From Bacillus sp. V5-8f (lineage in GTDB: Bacteria > Bacillota > Bacilli > Bacillales > DSM-1321): DNA of 64,000 nucleotides. Of this stretch, positions 34,983-46,155 are shown piece by piece. The notes beneath the pieces were generated by a model, which was given only the letters and a program-made list of their open reading frames with translations, made no database searches and had not been told where the DNA came from. How positions within the stretch are numbered: the stretch's first letter is position 1; each line of letters starts with the position of its first letter. Made by a program: the position numbers and the translations under genes. The stretch covers positions 248,001-312,000 of the forward strand of contig NZ_PGUW01000005.1 of the NCBI RefSeq assembly GCF_002863565.1, written 5' to 3'.

Positions 34983-35279
34983 TTATTCATATTGTGATTG
35001 AAATGGGACCTCCGGCAGAAGCTCCTTAAAAAACTCAGCAAGTTCCATTGAATCGGAAGGTTTTATTTTAAAAGCAGCCTGCAAAAAATCCAGATCTTGA
35101 ATATCTTTTAATTCGAGGAGGGTAGAACGCCCTGTTTGCATACATATTACTAAAGGCTTTCCAAAGAACATATTCGTATAAACAATTCCGAAGTCGAACC
35201 TTGTTTCTCCACCAGTAAACCCGACAAACCGGACCTTGACTGTCTCATTCTCATCGTATAATTTCTCGAATAGCTCCAT
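34983..35279 (-). CDS. DUF3055 family protein
   Basis: 98 aa, starts MELFEKLYDENETVKVRFVG and contains RFDFGIVYTNMFFGKPLV, the DUF3055 hallmark. Small SAV0927-like protein of unknown function, widespread in Bacilli. ATG with GGGGAGGT upstream. It lies upstream of SR1 on the same strand, ending in its own terminator. Confidence 0.82.
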   Translation of the reverse strand: MELFEKLYDENETVKVRFVGFTGGETRFDFGIVYTNMFFGKPLVICMQTGRSTLLELKDIQDLDFLQAAFKIKPSDSMELAEFFKELLPEVPFQSQYE

Positions 35280-35424
35280 ACGTACCTCCCCAAATAGTTT
35301 GAATTTAATTATAATTAAAAAAACTTAAGGTTACAATCAACAAGCCTACTTGTTCCTGTTGCCAGTAGTTTCCAAACAGTGCTAGAATGAAATTGGATAT
35401 AGCCTATTATAAGGGGGATCGAAT

Positions 35425-35859
35425 TTGGCAGAAACAGCGTATATTAAACTAGTTCCCGGGTCGGATAAAGAAACGGTGACATTGGATGATGTGAAACAGT
35501 TGTTTGCCTATTATAAGCAAATCACCTCGAAAACTGGCAATCAGCTCGATTGGAATTATAAAAGCCATGCATTTCCCTATGAAATAAAAGAACCAAGTGA
35601 TTCCGGCGGCAGATGGATGTATTTACAATCAGACTCAGACCGATATCATTTAATTTTAATTGGCATTGACCAAGAAAAAGCGTTTGACGAGTTACATAAG
35701 GAACGAATCCAAACTTATATACAAATCACCCTTCCAAAAACAGCTACATACGGAGATAAAGGAAAGGCCAATGAATTTTGCAGATTTCTCGCCAAAAAAT
35801 TAAAAGGTGAGCTTCACTTATTCAATAAACGGGTCATGTATTTCTATCCTCGGAAATAG
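35425..35859 (+). CDS. DUF1885 family protein
   Basis: 144 aa from TTG 35425 (AAGGGGG upstream). Starts AETAYIKLVPGSDKETVTLD and has WMYLQSDSDRYHLILIG and KANEFCRFLAKKLKGELHLF. It matches what I know of the DUF1885 family of Bacillaceae. Function unknown; alone on the plus strand. Confidence 0.7.
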   Translation: MAETAYIKLVPGSDKETVTLDDVKQLFAYYKQITSKTGNQLDWNYKSHAFPYEIKEPSDSGGRWMYLQSDSDRYHLILIGIDQEKAFDELHKERIQTYIQITLPKTATYGDKGKANEFCRFLAKKLKGELHLFNKRVMYFYPRK

Positions 35860-35885
35860 AAAACCGGCCAGATGTGGCCGGTCTT
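35860..35885. terminator. Hairpin between DUF1885 and the deacetylase gene
   Basis: ACCGGCCA (35863-35870), loop GATG, TGGCCGGT (35875-35882), then CTT on the plus strand and TTTTC on the minus strand. Confidence 0.7.
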
Positions 35886-35913
35886 GGTACATGAAAACCG
35901 TGTTTTTGCGATC

Positions 35914-36747
35914 TCAAGGTGTTTCAATCAACGCAGGGTCAAGGATTCCATACCCTTCGCGAGCCAAATCCGTAACAATGGTGGAAATCGCATCACTAGT
36001 CCATTTTCTGTCGTGCATGAGTAAATTCGCGCCGTTCGTTAAATATGGAGAGTGGACCATAATATTTGAGAGCGCCCTTTTGTTTTGGTATTCCTTTTCC
36101 CAATCATATCCAAAGGTCCAATTCATGACGAGCATTTTTTCTTTTGCGGCGACTTGTTTCGAAAATTCGGTGTTTAAACCGAATGGAGCCCTGAAAAATC
36201 TCGGTCGTTCCCCAGTTATAGCTTCAACGGCATCATTCAGAGCTACGATTTCATTTTCCTGATCTTCCTCGGTCAAATCCTTAAGTGCTGCGTGGTTATA
36301 TGTATGGTTCCCAATCGCAAAACCCATGTCGTGGATTTCCTTTAACACTGCTTTTTCTGCCTCTGTATCGAGGAAATGCCCATTAACAAAGAAAATAGCC
36401 TTTACACCGTGTTTTTTTAAAGTGGTTGCGATAGACAAAGAATATTTATCAGGTGCATCATCAAATGTCAAAAGGACAACTTTAGATTCCGCTCCGGAAA
36501 TAGGTTGTAAGGACCAATTAGCGGGATTTAAACGATATTTGGATTCAACAGTATTAGGAGACAGGGAAGTTTCTTGCTTTCCTTCTCCCGTTTCTATTTC
36601 GCCTTTGCCATTTGATTGTCCCTTGTCTGCTTCGACACTGGTTTTATTGTGGATCTGTGTTTCTGTCTTTTCTCCTGTTTTATTCTCAGATGAAGAACTT
36701 TGTACACTGCACGCCGTCAAGTAAAAGCAACATAAAATGCATACCAT
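35914..36747 (-). CDS. Polysaccharide deacetylase-like lipoprotein
   Basis: About 277 aa. The signal ends in a lipobox (CCFYLTAC), then a ~60-residue Ser/Lys/Glu linker and a NodB domain (~85-277). Motif 1 LLTFDDAPD has the TFDD metal site; motif 2 GNHTYNHAAL has the HxxxH pair; RFFRAPFG is motif 3; LLMHD is motif 5. All key residues for a metal-dependent deacetylase of peptidoglycan or another cell-wall glycan are present. Start is odd: the ATG at 36747 is 22 bases from the SD GGGAGGG, while a CTG at 36762 sits 7 bases from it and adds the basic start NKICM of a normal signal peptide. Confidence 0.85.
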   Translation of the reverse strand: MVCILCCFYLTACSVQSSSSENKTGEKTETQIHNKTSVEADKGQSNGKGEIETGEGKQETSLSPNTVESKYRLNPANWSLQPISGAESKVVLLTFDDAPDKYSLSIATTLKKHGVKAIFFVNGHFLDTEAEKAVLKEIHDMGFAIGNHTYNHAALKDLTEEDQENEIVALNDAVEAITGERPRFFRAPFGLNTEFSKQVAAKEKMLVMNWTFGYDWEKEYQNKRALSNIMVHSPYLTNGANLLMHDRKWTSDAISTIVTDLAREGYGILDPALIETP

Positions 36748-36884
36748 GCATATTTTATTCAGGTTTCTTCCCTCCCCCGCTGTCGATTTTTATTTATGAA
36801 AAAGACACGCCATCGGATGAAGACTGCGATGACGAACGAACAATTTTCAATATTTGAAAATAAATTCTATGCACACTGCGGTTT

Positions 36885-37130
36885 TCAATGAGGCAGATAT
36901 CTGTTGAACAGAAGCTGTATGACTGCATAGCTGAGAAGGCTTGTGCAAGTAACCAGGATCGTGCCCCTGTTTGTCTTAAGAATGGTTTTGCCGATATAAG
37001 CTGCAAAATAGCAAAATATCATAAACATAATTACTTTGAACAGTAAGCGGTCGTAGGATGACAGCCATTCAGCTAAGGTATACCCGCTCCAGAGAATGAT
37101 TTGAAAGAGGAACACAATATAACTTTTCAA
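36885..37130 (-). CDS. Small membrane protein, unknown
   Basis: About 81 aa with three hydrophobic segments (IVFLFQIILWSGYTLAEWL, LFKVIMFMIFCYFAAYIG, ILVTCTSLLSYAVIQLLF). I use TTG 37130, which has GTGAGG about 9 bases upstream; a GTG at 37145 is in-frame but lacks an SD. Family not recognised. It lies on the same strand as the deacetylase-like lipoprotein and upstream of it, so it could be co-transcribed. Confidence 0.55.
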   Translation of the reverse strand: MKSYIVFLFQIILWSGYTLAEWLSSYDRLLFKVIMFMIFCYFAAYIGKTILKTNRGTILVTCTSLLSYAVIQLLFNRYLPH

Positions 37131-37303
37131 ATTATACAGCCTCACTTTGCCAGTGGTCTATTCATTTTATAACCCAACCGCAGGTCCGTAAACGTGTATG
37201 CCAGAGTTTTTTGACAGGGCCTGTCCAAGAAGGTTACCTGAAAACCTTTAACCTTAATAAATCATTTATATGCGTGAAATTTTAAATTTATGAGGAGAAC
37301 AAG

Positions 37304-37339
37304 AAAAAAAGCACACATACCTAACGGTAAGTGTGCTTT
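37304..37339 (-). terminator. Terminator of pdhABCD
   Basis: AAAGCACAC (37308-37316) and TACC (37318-37321) pair with GGTA (37326-37329) and GTGTGCTTT (37331-37339); the A-run 37304-37310 gives a U-run on the minus strand. Confidence 0.93.
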
Positions 37340-37346
37340 CTTCGTT

Positions 37347-38756
37347 TTACTTAATGATATGGATTGGGCTTCCCAAAGCAACTTCCGCTGCTTCCATTGT
37401 AATCTCTCCCAAGGTAGGGTGAGCATGGATTGTCATAGCAATATCTTCCGCAGTCATACCTGCTTCAATAGCTAAGCCAAGCTCAGCGATCATGTCGCTA
37501 GCACCCGGTCCAGCGATTTGGGCGCCGATAACCAGTCCATCTTCTTTGCGTGTTACAAGTTTCATGAAACCGTCAGCATTGTTTAAGGAAAGTGCGCGTC
37601 CGTTAGCTGCGAACGGGAATTTAGACCCAATTACTTCAATACCTTCGTCCTTTGCTTCTTGTTCAGTGTAACCTACTGACGCTAATTCAGGCTCAGAGAA
37701 TACAACTGCAGGGATCGCAAGGTAATCAATTTCGGAAGCATGTCCAGCAATTGCCTCAGCAGCGATTTTTCCTTCATAAGAAGCCTTATGAGCAAGAGGC
37801 GGCCCCTGGACAATGTCACCGATTGCGTAGATATTGCTTACACTTGTACGGCATTGCTTGTCAATTTCAATCAAGCCTCTGTCAGTCTTTTTGATGCCAA
37901 CCTGTTCAAGGCCGATTTCTTCAGTGTTTGGACGGCGTCCAACGGTAACTAATACATAATCAGCTTCGACTTTCTTTTCTTCGCCTTTGACTTCATATGT
38001 TACCACTACACCGTTTTCTGTTTCTTCCACACCTTTAGCCAAGGCTTTGGTTTCAATTTCCACACCTTTTTTCTTAAGGTTGCGCTTAACAAGAGCTGAC
38101 ATTTGCTTTTCGAAACCTGAAAGAATTTCGTCCATACCTTCTAGGATCGTAATCTTTGTACCAAAGTTAGCATAAGCTCCGCCAAGCTCTGTTCCAATAT
38201 ATCCGCCGCCGATTACAACCATTGAAGAAGGAATTTCTTCAAGTGCCAGGGCACCGGTAGAGTTAATAACGCGTTTAGAATATTTGAAAGCAGGCAGCTC
38301 GATAGGAGTGGAGCCTGTCGCGATGATTGCATTTTTAAATGTATAGGTTTGAGCTGATGATTCATTAATCACGCGAAGGGTGTTTGCATCAACAAAATAT
38401 GCTTCCCCACTTACGGTATCAACCTTGTTCCCCTTCAATAAGCCAGAAACACCGCCAGTAAGCTTGTTTACTACTGACCCTTTCCATGCTTGTACCTTTG
38501 AAAAGTCAACCTTTACATTTTCTGCTGAAATCCCCATGTCTTCTGAATGCTGTGCTTCATGAAAACGATGGCCTGCAGAAATTAAAGCTTTTGAAGGGAT
38601 ACAGCCTACGTTTAAACATACTCCGCCAACAGTCCCTTTTTCTACGATTGTCACTTTCTGGCCAAGCTGTGCTGCACGGATAGCAGCAACATATCCGCCA
38701 GGGCCTGCACCGATGACTATAGTATCTGTTTCAATTGGGAAATCTCCTACTACCAT
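37347..38756 (-). CDS. pdhD: Dihydrolipoamide dehydrogenase (E3) of pyruvate dehydrogenase
   Basis: 469 aa flavoprotein. FAD site [19 protein letters not shown]; redox disulfide [19 protein letters not shown] site [21 protein letters not shown]-terminal His-Glu in IHAHPTLGE. It reoxidises lipoyl groups of E2, making NADH. It follows pdhC by four bases; SD lies in the end of pdhC. Last gene of the operon. Confidence 0.96.
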   Translation of the reverse strand: MVVGDFPIETDTIVIGAGPGGYVAAIRAAQLGQKVTIVEKGTVGGVCLNVGCIPSKALISAGHRFHEAQHSEDMGISAENVKVDFSKVQAWKGSVVNKLTGGVSGLLKGNKVDTVSGEAYFVDANTLRVINESSAQTYTFKNAIIATGSTPIELPAFKYSKRVINSTGALALEEIPSSMVVIGGGYIGTELGGAYANFGTKITILEGMDEILSGFEKQMSALVKRNLKKKGVEIETKALAKGVEETENGVVVTYEVKGEEKKVEADYVLVTVGRRPNTEEIGLEQVGIKKTDRGLIEIDKQCRTSVSNIYAIGDIVQGPPLAHKASYEGKIAAEAIAGHASEIDYLAIPAVVFSEPELASVGYTEQEAKDEGIEVIGSKFPFAANGRALSLNNADGFMKLVTRKEDGLVIGAQIAGPGASDMIAELGLAIEAGMTAEDIAMTIHAHPTLGEITMEAAEVALGSPIHIIK

Positions 38757-38760
38757 TTTA

Positions 38761-40113
38761 TTACGCCTCCATTAACAATAGTTCTGGATCGTTAAGCAAT
38801 CTCTTGATGTGGTTTAGTGCATTTTGAGCTGTGGCACCGTCGATGATACGGTGGTCAAAGCTTAGTGATAACGCCAACACAGGAGCAGCAACAATTTCTC
38901 CATCACGTACGATTGGCTTCTCGGCGATACGGCCGATTCCCAGGATCGCAACTTCAGGATGGTTGATGACTGGCGTGAACCATTGGCCGCCTGCAGAACC
39001 GATATTTGTAATCGTACAGGACGCACCCTTCATCTCGTCTGGAGCTAGTTTCCCATCACGGGCTTTGCCGGCAAGCTCATTGATTTCGTTTGAAATAGCA
39101 AAGGTTGATTTACGGTCCGCATCCTTCACGACAGGAACAAGTAGCCCTTTTTCTGTATCGGCTGCAATTCCAATATTATAATAGTGCTTTTGGATGATTT
39201 CACTTGCAGCATCATCGATCGATGTATTTAATGCAGGGAATTCACGCAAGGCACTTGTCAAAGCTTTTACCACATAAGGAAGGAATGTAAGCTTGATTCC
39301 TTTTGCAGCTGCGATTTCTTTGAATTTCTTGCGGTGAGCAACCAGTTTAGTCACATCCACTTCATCCATTAACGTAACGTGAGGTGCAGTGTGCTTAGAA
39401 TTTACCATCGCTTTTGCGATCGCTTTTCTAATTCCGCTCATTTTTTCACGTGTTTCTGGATATTGGCCGGCAGGAATAGCTGCAGACGGTTTAATTGCTG
39501 CTTTCTCTTCAGGCTGCGCACTTTGAGTTTCAGCAGCTTCTGTTTGTGCAGGCTGTGCAGCTCCACCAGCAAGGAAAACATCGATGTCTTCTTTCATGAT
39601 TCGGCCGTTGTCGCCAGAACCAGCTACAAGGCGGATGTCTACACCTTTTTCGCGTGAATACTTGCGGACAGACGGCATTGCTATAATACGACGGTTTGGA
39701 TCCACTTCAGCCTGAGGAACGGCACCGGCTCCTGTTGCACCAGCTGCTTGCTGTGCTGGAGCTTCTTCCTTTTTCACTTCCTGTCCAGCTTCTGCAGTTG
39801 CCTGAACTTGGGCTTCAGTCTTTGTGTCAGCTGCTTCCTCTGCATGATCTCCTTTGAATTGCAGATTTTCGTATCCTGGAGCATCAAAAGTTACCAGGAT
39901 ATCGCCGACAGTAGCTACTGTGCCTTCTTCTACAAGAATCTCCTCAACAGTACCTTCTACCGGTGATGGAATTTCCACTACAGCCTTATCATTTTGAACC
40001 TCACAAAGTACATCGTCTTCCTGAACTTTGTCACCTGGCTTAATGAACCACTTTACTATTTCACCCTCGTGAATACCTTCTCCGATGTCAGGGAGTCTAA
40101 ATTGGAATGCCAA
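38761..40113 (-). CDS. pdhC: Dihydrolipoamide acetyltransferase (E2)
   Basis: 450 aa from TTG 40113 (AGGAGG 9 bases upstream; residues before it are not conserved). One lipoyl domain (~1-80, [16 protein letters not shown] with the lipoyl Lys), an Ala/Gln/Glu-rich linker, a peripheral subunit-binding domain (~135-170, [19 protein letters not shown]), another linker, and the acyltransferase core with the catalytic [17 protein letters not shown]. It forms the core of the Pdh complex. The 146-bp gap to pdhB may contain an internal promoter, as in B. subtilis. Confidence 0.96.
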   Translation of the reverse strand: MAFQFRLPDIGEGIHEGEIVKWFIKPGDKVQEDDVLCEVQNDKAVVEIPSPVEGTVEEILVEEGTVATVGDILVTFDAPGYENLQFKGDHAEEAADTKTEAQVQATAEAGQEVKKEEAPAQQAAGATGAGAVPQAEVDPNRRIIAMPSVRKYSREKGVDIRLVAGSGDNGRIMKEDIDVFLAGGAAQPAQTEAAETQSAQPEEKAAIKPSAAIPAGQYPETREKMSGIRKAIAKAMVNSKHTAPHVTLMDEVDVTKLVAHRKKFKEIAAAKGIKLTFLPYVVKALTSALREFPALNTSIDDAASEIIQKHYYNIGIAADTEKGLLVPVVKDADRKSTFAISNEINELAGKARDGKLAPDEMKGASCTITNIGSAGGQWFTPVINHPEVAILGIGRIAEKPIVRDGEIVAAPVLALSLSFDHRIIDGATAQNALNHIKRLLNDPELLLMEA

Positions 40114-40259
40114 TGGATTCAACCTCCTATTATTCAATCATAAATACTTGCAACAAAAAAGTCTTTTTTCCGGGCTGCAAGCATAAAATATGTTACTTCC
40201 AAGATAATTAAAATGTTTAACGGCGTATAAAAGGGGTTAAACAGTTGGTTAAACATGCT

Positions 40260-41237
40260 TTAGAAGTTTAATACTTTTTTAGCTGTTTCGATAACATCCT
40301 TATAATTTGGAAGCCAAACTGCCTCAGCTTGTGAAAATGGATAAATCGTGTCTGGTGCAGTAACGCGCAATACAGGAGCTTCTAGGCTAAGGATTGCACG
40401 TTCGTTGATCTCCGCGATTACTTGTGCTGCGACTCCAGCCTGGCGTTGTGCCTCTTGTACAACCATCACACGTCCAGTTTTTTCAACAGAAGAAATAATT
40501 GTATCAATATCAAGCGGTTGGATTGTGCGAAGGTCGACTACCTCTACAGAATAACCTTCCTTCTCCAATTCCTCAGCAGCTTTCAAAGATTCGTGAACCA
40601 TTGCGCCGTAAGTAATGATGGATAAATCCTTACCTTCGCGCTTGATATCCGCCTTGCCGATTTCAATTGTATATTCTTCTTCCGGAACTTCCTGGCGGAA
40701 AGCGCGATATAATTTCAAGTGCTCCAGGAAAATAACTGGGTCATTATCACGGATTGCAGAAATCAACAATCCCTTGGCATCATAAGGAGTTGACGGAACA
40801 ACTACTTTAAGGCCTGGAGATTGAGTCATAAGCCCCTCTAATGGATCTGAGTGAAGCTCAGGTGTATGAACTCCACCACCGAACGGCGAACGCACAGTAA
40901 CCGGTGCATTATAGCGGCCGCCAGAGCGGTAGCGCATACGAGCCATTTGTGCGACAACAGAATCCATTACTTCAAATACGAAACCAAAGAATTGGATTTC
41001 CATCACTGGACGGAAGCCTGTAAGTGAAAGGCCGATAGCTAAGCCGCCAATCCCAGATTCAGCCAAAGGTGTATCAAAGACGCGTTCTTCGCCGAATTCT
41101 TTTTGCAATCCTTCGGTAGCACGGAAAACACCACCGTTAACGCCGACGTCTTCCCCAAACATCAGCACTTTTTCATTATTGCGAAGCTCTGTTCTGAGTG
41201 CATCGGTGATAGCTTGTATCATTGTCATTTGAGCCAT
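40260..41237 (-). CDS. pdhB: Pyruvate dehydrogenase E1 beta subunit
   Basis: 325 aa transketolase-like beta chain. [38 protein letters not shown] (Glu activating the thiamine pyrophosphate) and [12 protein letters not shown]-like C-terminal blocks are seen. With PdhA it decarboxylates pyruvate. ATG with AAGGAG upstream; three bases separate it from pdhA. Confidence 0.96.
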   Translation of the reverse strand: MAQMTMIQAITDALRTELRNNEKVLMFGEDVGVNGGVFRATEGLQKEFGEERVFDTPLAESGIGGLAIGLSLTGFRPVMEIQFFGFVFEVMDSVVAQMARMRYRSGGRYNAPVTVRSPFGGGVHTPELHSDPLEGLMTQSPGLKVVVPSTPYDAKGLLISAIRDNDPVIFLEHLKLYRAFRQEVPEEEYTIEIGKADIKREGKDLSIITYGAMVHESLKAAEELEKEGYSVEVVDLRTIQPLDIDTIISSVEKTGRVMVVQEAQRQAGVAAQVIAEINERAILSLEAPVLRVTAPDTIYPFSQAEAVWLPNYKDVIETAKKVLNF

Positions 41238-41240
41238 GGC

Positions 41241-42423
<1,183 letters not shown>

Positions 42424-42873
42424 AGGGCCGATATAGATGCCAGTTTATCTTTTCCACAATAAAAATTAGTGAAACATGCAGGCATTTTCCGGATTTCCTA
42501 TGTATCTGTATCATTAGCAACCAGGAAATAAAATGGTACAATGCTTTATTCCGTTCTTAGTTTACCTAACAAAGTCCTATTCGTCAATTACTATGAACTT
42601 TAATTTTACAATGTTGGCAGCGTTTTTATATGACGTAATACACAACCCCCACTTCTTAAACTGTTATACAATAAAGAGTAAAACTGTATCACAAAAAACC
42701 CACTATGGTGTCCACTTTTGCGCCTGAAGAGTTGATCTAATATAATTTTTTTCCTCTTCTGATAAAGGTTATCCAAACGTTTTTTCCTTTAATCATCATC
42801 TTTTAATCCAGCATAATATTATACGACAAAACAAACATTCTCCCATCTCCTGTGGTACCGGCAGACAGAACGG

Positions 42874-42903
42874 CAAAAAAAACAAGCCCCATTGGACTTG
42901 TTT
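42874..42903 (-). terminator. Terminator of ykyA
   Basis: AACAAG plus CC (42881-42888) pair with GG plus CTTGTT (42894-42902) with one bulged A; the A7 run at 42874-42880 gives a U-run on the minus strand. Confidence 0.85.
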
Positions 42904-42906
42904 TCG

Positions 42907-43572
42907 TTATTTTTTATCACTGCTGCTTTCTTTGACTTTAATATCTGCACTCTTATAAAACGCTTCTTTTTCTTTATTATAACGCTCCGTTTCTTGATTG
43001 AACGTTTTATTGGCAGCCAATACCTTTTCATAGGATTCGTTAATCTTATTAATTTGTTCTTGAAGCCTATCCATCTTCAAGTCTTTTTGTTTGAATAGCC
43101 CGTACAGTTCTTTATCAAGGGCAAGGCTTTCCTTATAAGATTTATACAAATCATGGTGTGCGGCATATCTTTTTTCCATGGTACTTTCTAGCTCGCTGGC
43201 ACGCTGCTTTAATTCTTTGTCTTCAATATTTTTAATATGATCCTTTACTTTCATGAATGCTTCTTCTGATTCAGTGATACTCTTATGTTCCTTTTCTATT
43301 AGTTTTTCGCGTTCTTCTATACTATTGAGCGCATCATCGGATAGCTTCACAATCTGGTCGAAATCCTTCATGCTTAAGCCAATGATTTGCTCATATAATT
43401 GCTTTTCCTTTTTTTCCGAAGCTGTAATAGGCGCTTGTTGCTCTTCAAACCCTCTTTCCTTCTCGACTGCTTGTTCAAGAACGGTGTGGATTTGTTCTTC
43501 CGGTGACTCACTGCATCCTGTTATAAAAACTGTAATAGATATAATAATGGCTACCAGGCTTGGTCGCTTCAA
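42907..43572 (-). CDS. ykyA: YkyA-like cell-wall-binding lipoprotein
   Basis: 221 aa from TTG 43572, 8 bases after GGGGGGAG; the ATG at 43590 lies in front of the SD. Lipobox VFITGCS; the mature part is one long coiled coil, rich in Glu/Lys, covering most of the chain (ASELESTMEKRYAAHHDLYK, LKMDRLQEQINKINESYEKV). It matches YkyA at its conserved place upstream of pdhA. The cell-wall-binding role is a family annotation. Confidence 0.88.
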   Translation of the reverse strand: MKRPSLVAIIISITVFITGCSESPEEQIHTVLEQAVEKERGFEEQQAPITASEKKEKQLYEQIIGLSMKDFDQIVKLSDDALNSIEEREKLIEKEHKSITESEEAFMKVKDHIKNIEDKELKQRASELESTMEKRYAAHHDLYKSYKESLALDKELYGLFKQKDLKMDRLQEQINKINESYEKVLAANKTFNQETERYNKEKEAFYKSADIKVKESSSDKK

Positions 43573-43825
43573 CACTGTAACTCCCCCCATTTATTCACAT
43601 TTACTACTATAATGGAAAGCGAAACTTTTTGACAATAGGGGTTAAAAACCATTCTCCGTCAAAAATCCCCGTTTCTCTCCCTTTGTCTGTCGTTTTCTGG
43701 AAATACCTTTGTCATTTAAATAATTTAAGCTGCTGGGCTACGGCCTATACAAACCTTTCTGCCCTAACATAGGCTATAGTGACTCGTTCCCTTTAAAAGG
43801 AAAAAAACTCGAGGAGGAATCTCGA

Positions 43826-43963
43826 ATTTATCAAAATGGTTATGGCTGCTGCTACCCGGTTTCCGGATATGGGTATGGTGGATTTTATCACGGCAAAAAC
43901 TTTGTATTAATCGTCGTGCTTTTCATCTTATTGATTATCGTAGGTGCTTACTGGGGTGTATAG
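43826..43963 (+). CDS. YjcZ-family sporulation microprotein with apparent AUU start
   Basis: 45 codons reading [19 protein letters not shown], then [20 protein letters not shown] and a short YWGV end: the Gly/Tyr/Cys-rich head and the hydrophobic [15 protein letters not shown] tail of the YjcZ family. There is no in-frame ATG, GTG or TTG upstream. ATT 43826 lies 8 bases after GGAGG (43813-43817), a perfect distance, so AUU seems to be the start. TCGAG/CTCGA arms put the SD in a hairpin loop. It is too small and lacks a standard start, so routine callers would miss it. In B. subtilis YjcZ-type genes are small and of unknown function. Confidence 0.75.
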   Translation: MYQNGYGCCYPVSGYGYGGFYHGKNFVLIVVLFILLIIVGAYWGV

Positions 43964-44180
43964 CACAGGGTTAGGGTTTGTATACCCGGAGTTAAGTCCT
44001 TTGTAATCCTTTTTTTCAAACCCCTACGTGCTGTAACTCCTGTGTTTATTGATGCATCGATCTGACCGATTGGCGGAAGATTCTCCACTCGGCCCTTTAC
44101 CCTCTGAATCTCCCGGCATTACATTTGGGTGCTGATTTGGTAGACTACATAATATATTTTAATTATTCCGAGGTGCAATC

Positions 44181-44735
44181 ATGATCACTATGAAAGATAT
44201 CATTAGGGAAGGACACCCTACACTTAAAAAACCAGCAGAGGAGGTATCGCTTCCCGCATCAAAGGAAGATAAAGAAATCCTTGCAAGCTTGCTTGAATAT
44301 GTTAAAAACAGCCAGGATCCCGAAATGGCGGAAAAACATGGATTGCGTCCCGGTATTGGCCTGGCCGCTCCCCAAATCAATGTTTCAAAAAGAATGATAG
44401 CGGTACACGTGAAAGATCTTGACGGGACACTGTACAGCCATGCACTTTTCAATCCTAAAATCATCAGCCACTCCGTTGAAAAATCATATTTGGCCTCTGG
44501 TGAAGGCTGCCTGTCTGTCGACCGGATGGTACCCGGTTATGTTCCACGCCATGCTAGAATAAAAGTGACCGGTACTGCATTGGACGGGGAAAAGATAACC
44601 TTGAAGCTTAAAGGGCTGCCCGCCATTGTATTTCAACATGAAATTGATCATTTGAACGGCATTATGTTTTATGACCATATTGACAAGGAGGACCCGTTTA
44701 CTATCTCCGAGGACGCAATCATAATTGAACGATAA
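44181..44735 (+). CDS. defB: Peptide deformylase (DefB/YkrB type)
   Basis: 184 aa. All three metal-site motifs are present: [13 protein letters not shown] (motif 1), [10 protein letters not shown] (motif 2) and [16 protein letters not shown] (motif 3). It removes N-formyl from nascent proteins. It is the longer Gram-positive type, with the insertion after motif 1. ATG with GAGGTG upstream. The position beside ykyA and ykrA is as in B. subtilis (ykrB). Confidence 0.95.
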   Translation: MITMKDIIREGHPTLKKPAEEVSLPASKEDKEILASLLEYVKNSQDPEMAEKHGLRPGIGLAAPQINVSKRMIAVHVKDLDGTLYSHALFNPKIISHSVEKSYLASGEGCLSVDRMVPGYVPRHARIKVTGTALDGEKITLKLKGLPAIVFQHEIDHLNGIMFYDHIDKEDPFTISEDAIIIER

Positions 44736-44740
44736 TAAAC

Positions 44741-44774
44741 GTGGCTGACTTAGCAAGCTAAGCCAGTCAGCCAC
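44741..44774. terminator. Hairpin between convergent defB and ykrA
   Basis: GTGGCTGAC (44741-44749) pairs with GTCAGCCAC (44766-44774); inside, TTAGC (44750) pairs with GCTAA (44757), leaving a four-base bulge. No T-run follows on either side. Confidence 0.6.
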
Positions 44775-44785
44775 TGATTCACTGA

Positions 44786-45553
44786 TTAAATGAGCCCGAA
44801 ATGCTTTAAGCCGTTATAAATCCCTTCGTTATCGACATGGCCAGTGACATGGTCCGCAAATTTCTTTACTTCATCTACAGCGTTGCCCATAGCGATGCCA
44901 GTACCCACCGATTCCAGCATTTCTATATCATTTAATCCATCCCCGAATGCATAGACATCCTCCATTGCAAAGCCTGCTTTTTCAATTAGTTTCCTTATCC
45001 CCTCAGCCTTGGATCCTCCTCTTGGCAGGACATCCATACTGTATTCGTGCCAGCGGATAAACCGAAACTTTTCATATTCTCCTACGTATAGACTTTGTTC
45101 CTTTTCATTACAAAATAATAAGGACTGAAAAATGTCCCTGTCATGGTAGAACGATTCATCTTTTTCAGGGTGCGGAAACTGAAGGGACCCTAATGACGTT
45201 TCGATTCTTTGGTCATGCTGTACAGTTGCCTTCATCGTTGTTTCATTCATGAAGACCATGGGTGTGTTGTTTGCCTCGGCATCTTTGTGCAGTTTTCGCA
45301 GCTGCTCCCGGGACAGCGGATTTTTATATATTGCTTGTCCCTCGAAAACAACAAATTGCCCATTGAAGCTTACAAATGAATGGATACCAAGCTCTTCCCG
45401 AAGGTTTTCAAACATAAATGGGGCCCTTCCTGTCGAAATTGCCACGAAAATTTCATTTTCCTGCAGCTGTTTAATCGCGGCCTTCGTTGAAGAAGGAAGC
45501 TTTTTTTCATGGTCTAGCAATGTGCCATCTATATCAAAAAAAACAATCTTCAT
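44786..45553 (-). CDS. ykrA: HAD-superfamily Cof-type phosphatase (YkrA)
   Basis: 255 aa from ATG 45553 (AGGAAGTGG upstream). HAD motifs: VFFDIDGTLLD (nucleophile Asp), AISTGRAP, the Lys in PRGGSKAEGIRKLI, and FGDGLNDIEML (motif IV). The C2B cap lies at about 85-185. It is a Cof-like sugar-phosphate phosphatase; the substrate is unknown. Convergent with defB. Confidence 0.92.
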   Translation of the reverse strand: MKIVFFDIDGTLLDHEKKLPSSTKAAIKQLQENEIFVAISTGRAPFMFENLREELGIHSFVSFNGQFVVFEGQAIYKNPLSREQLRKLHKDAEANNTPMVFMNETTMKATVQHDQRIETSLGSLQFPHPEKDESFYHDRDIFQSLLFCNEKEQSLYVGEYEKFRFIRWHEYSMDVLPRGGSKAEGIRKLIEKAGFAMEDVYAFGDGLNDIEMLESVGTGIAMGNAVDEVKKFADHVTGHVDNEGIYNGLKHFGLI

Positions 45554-45892
45554 TTCGCCCACTTCCTAACTTCTTATACAACTAATGTCTTTATTTTGAT
45601 TTGTCAAAAGCAGACATAATATGTACCCATTAAAGCGTTCACCTCGTGGCGTGTCAAGAAATCATTCCTGTAAGCATAGATTTCCATTATTAGTAATGCA
45701 AAGAAACCATGAATTGTACATATACTCCTACTATAAACCTTTGCTTGCGGAGCCTACATTAACCCTTTAATTAGCGCTAGGCTAATGGAATAAAAATCAA
45801 AAATCTTTCAATACCGCACGTTTGTCCATAAAGACTTATTTACTTTATTTCATATTCCATTAAAATAAAAGATAAGGGGAGCGTGATCCACC

Positions 45893-45964
45893 ATGTTGAA
45901 AAAACTGCGAAAAAAGCTGCAGAGACAATGGAATGGATTGTTAAGAAAGAAATCAATCGCATAA
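45893..45964 (+). CDS. Candidate 23-aa basic peptide in a small transcript
   Basis: ATG 45893 opens a 23-codon frame, MLKKLRKKLQRQWNGLLRKK plus three residues. It is strongly basic and could form an amphipathic helix. GGGGAG lies 11 bases upstream. A terminator follows the stop by 16 bases, so it would be a stand-alone short mRNA ahead of rpoY-rnjA. A GTG frame at 45883 (VEKTAKKAAETMEWIVKK...) runs through the terminator and is less likely. I do not recognise it. Confidence 0.35.
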   Translation: MLKKLRKKLQRQWNGLLRKKSIA

Positions 45965-45979
45965 TCTTATGTTTATTCG

Positions 45980-46010
45980 GCCCTCCAAAAACTTGCGGAG
46001 GGCTTATTCT
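45980..46010 (+). terminator. Terminator upstream of rpoY
   Basis: GCCCTCC (45980-45986), a 10-base loop, GGAGGGC (45997-46003), then TTATTCTTATT. Confidence 0.8.
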
Positions 46011-46155
46011 TATTGTAGAGTCATTAAGTGTCCATCTTTTTTCCATAAATTGAAATACATACATTTGCTGGCAAATCGTAAGGAAAACATGAAAAAATTG
46101 TTGTTTTTATATATAATGAAAAAAGCAATTAATTAGATGATAGGAGCGAATATTT

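Noticed and set aside
45840-46064. A 74-codon minus-strand frame upstream of rpoY
   Set aside because: It crosses the terminator hairpin and has no SD; the plus-strand short frame explains the region better.
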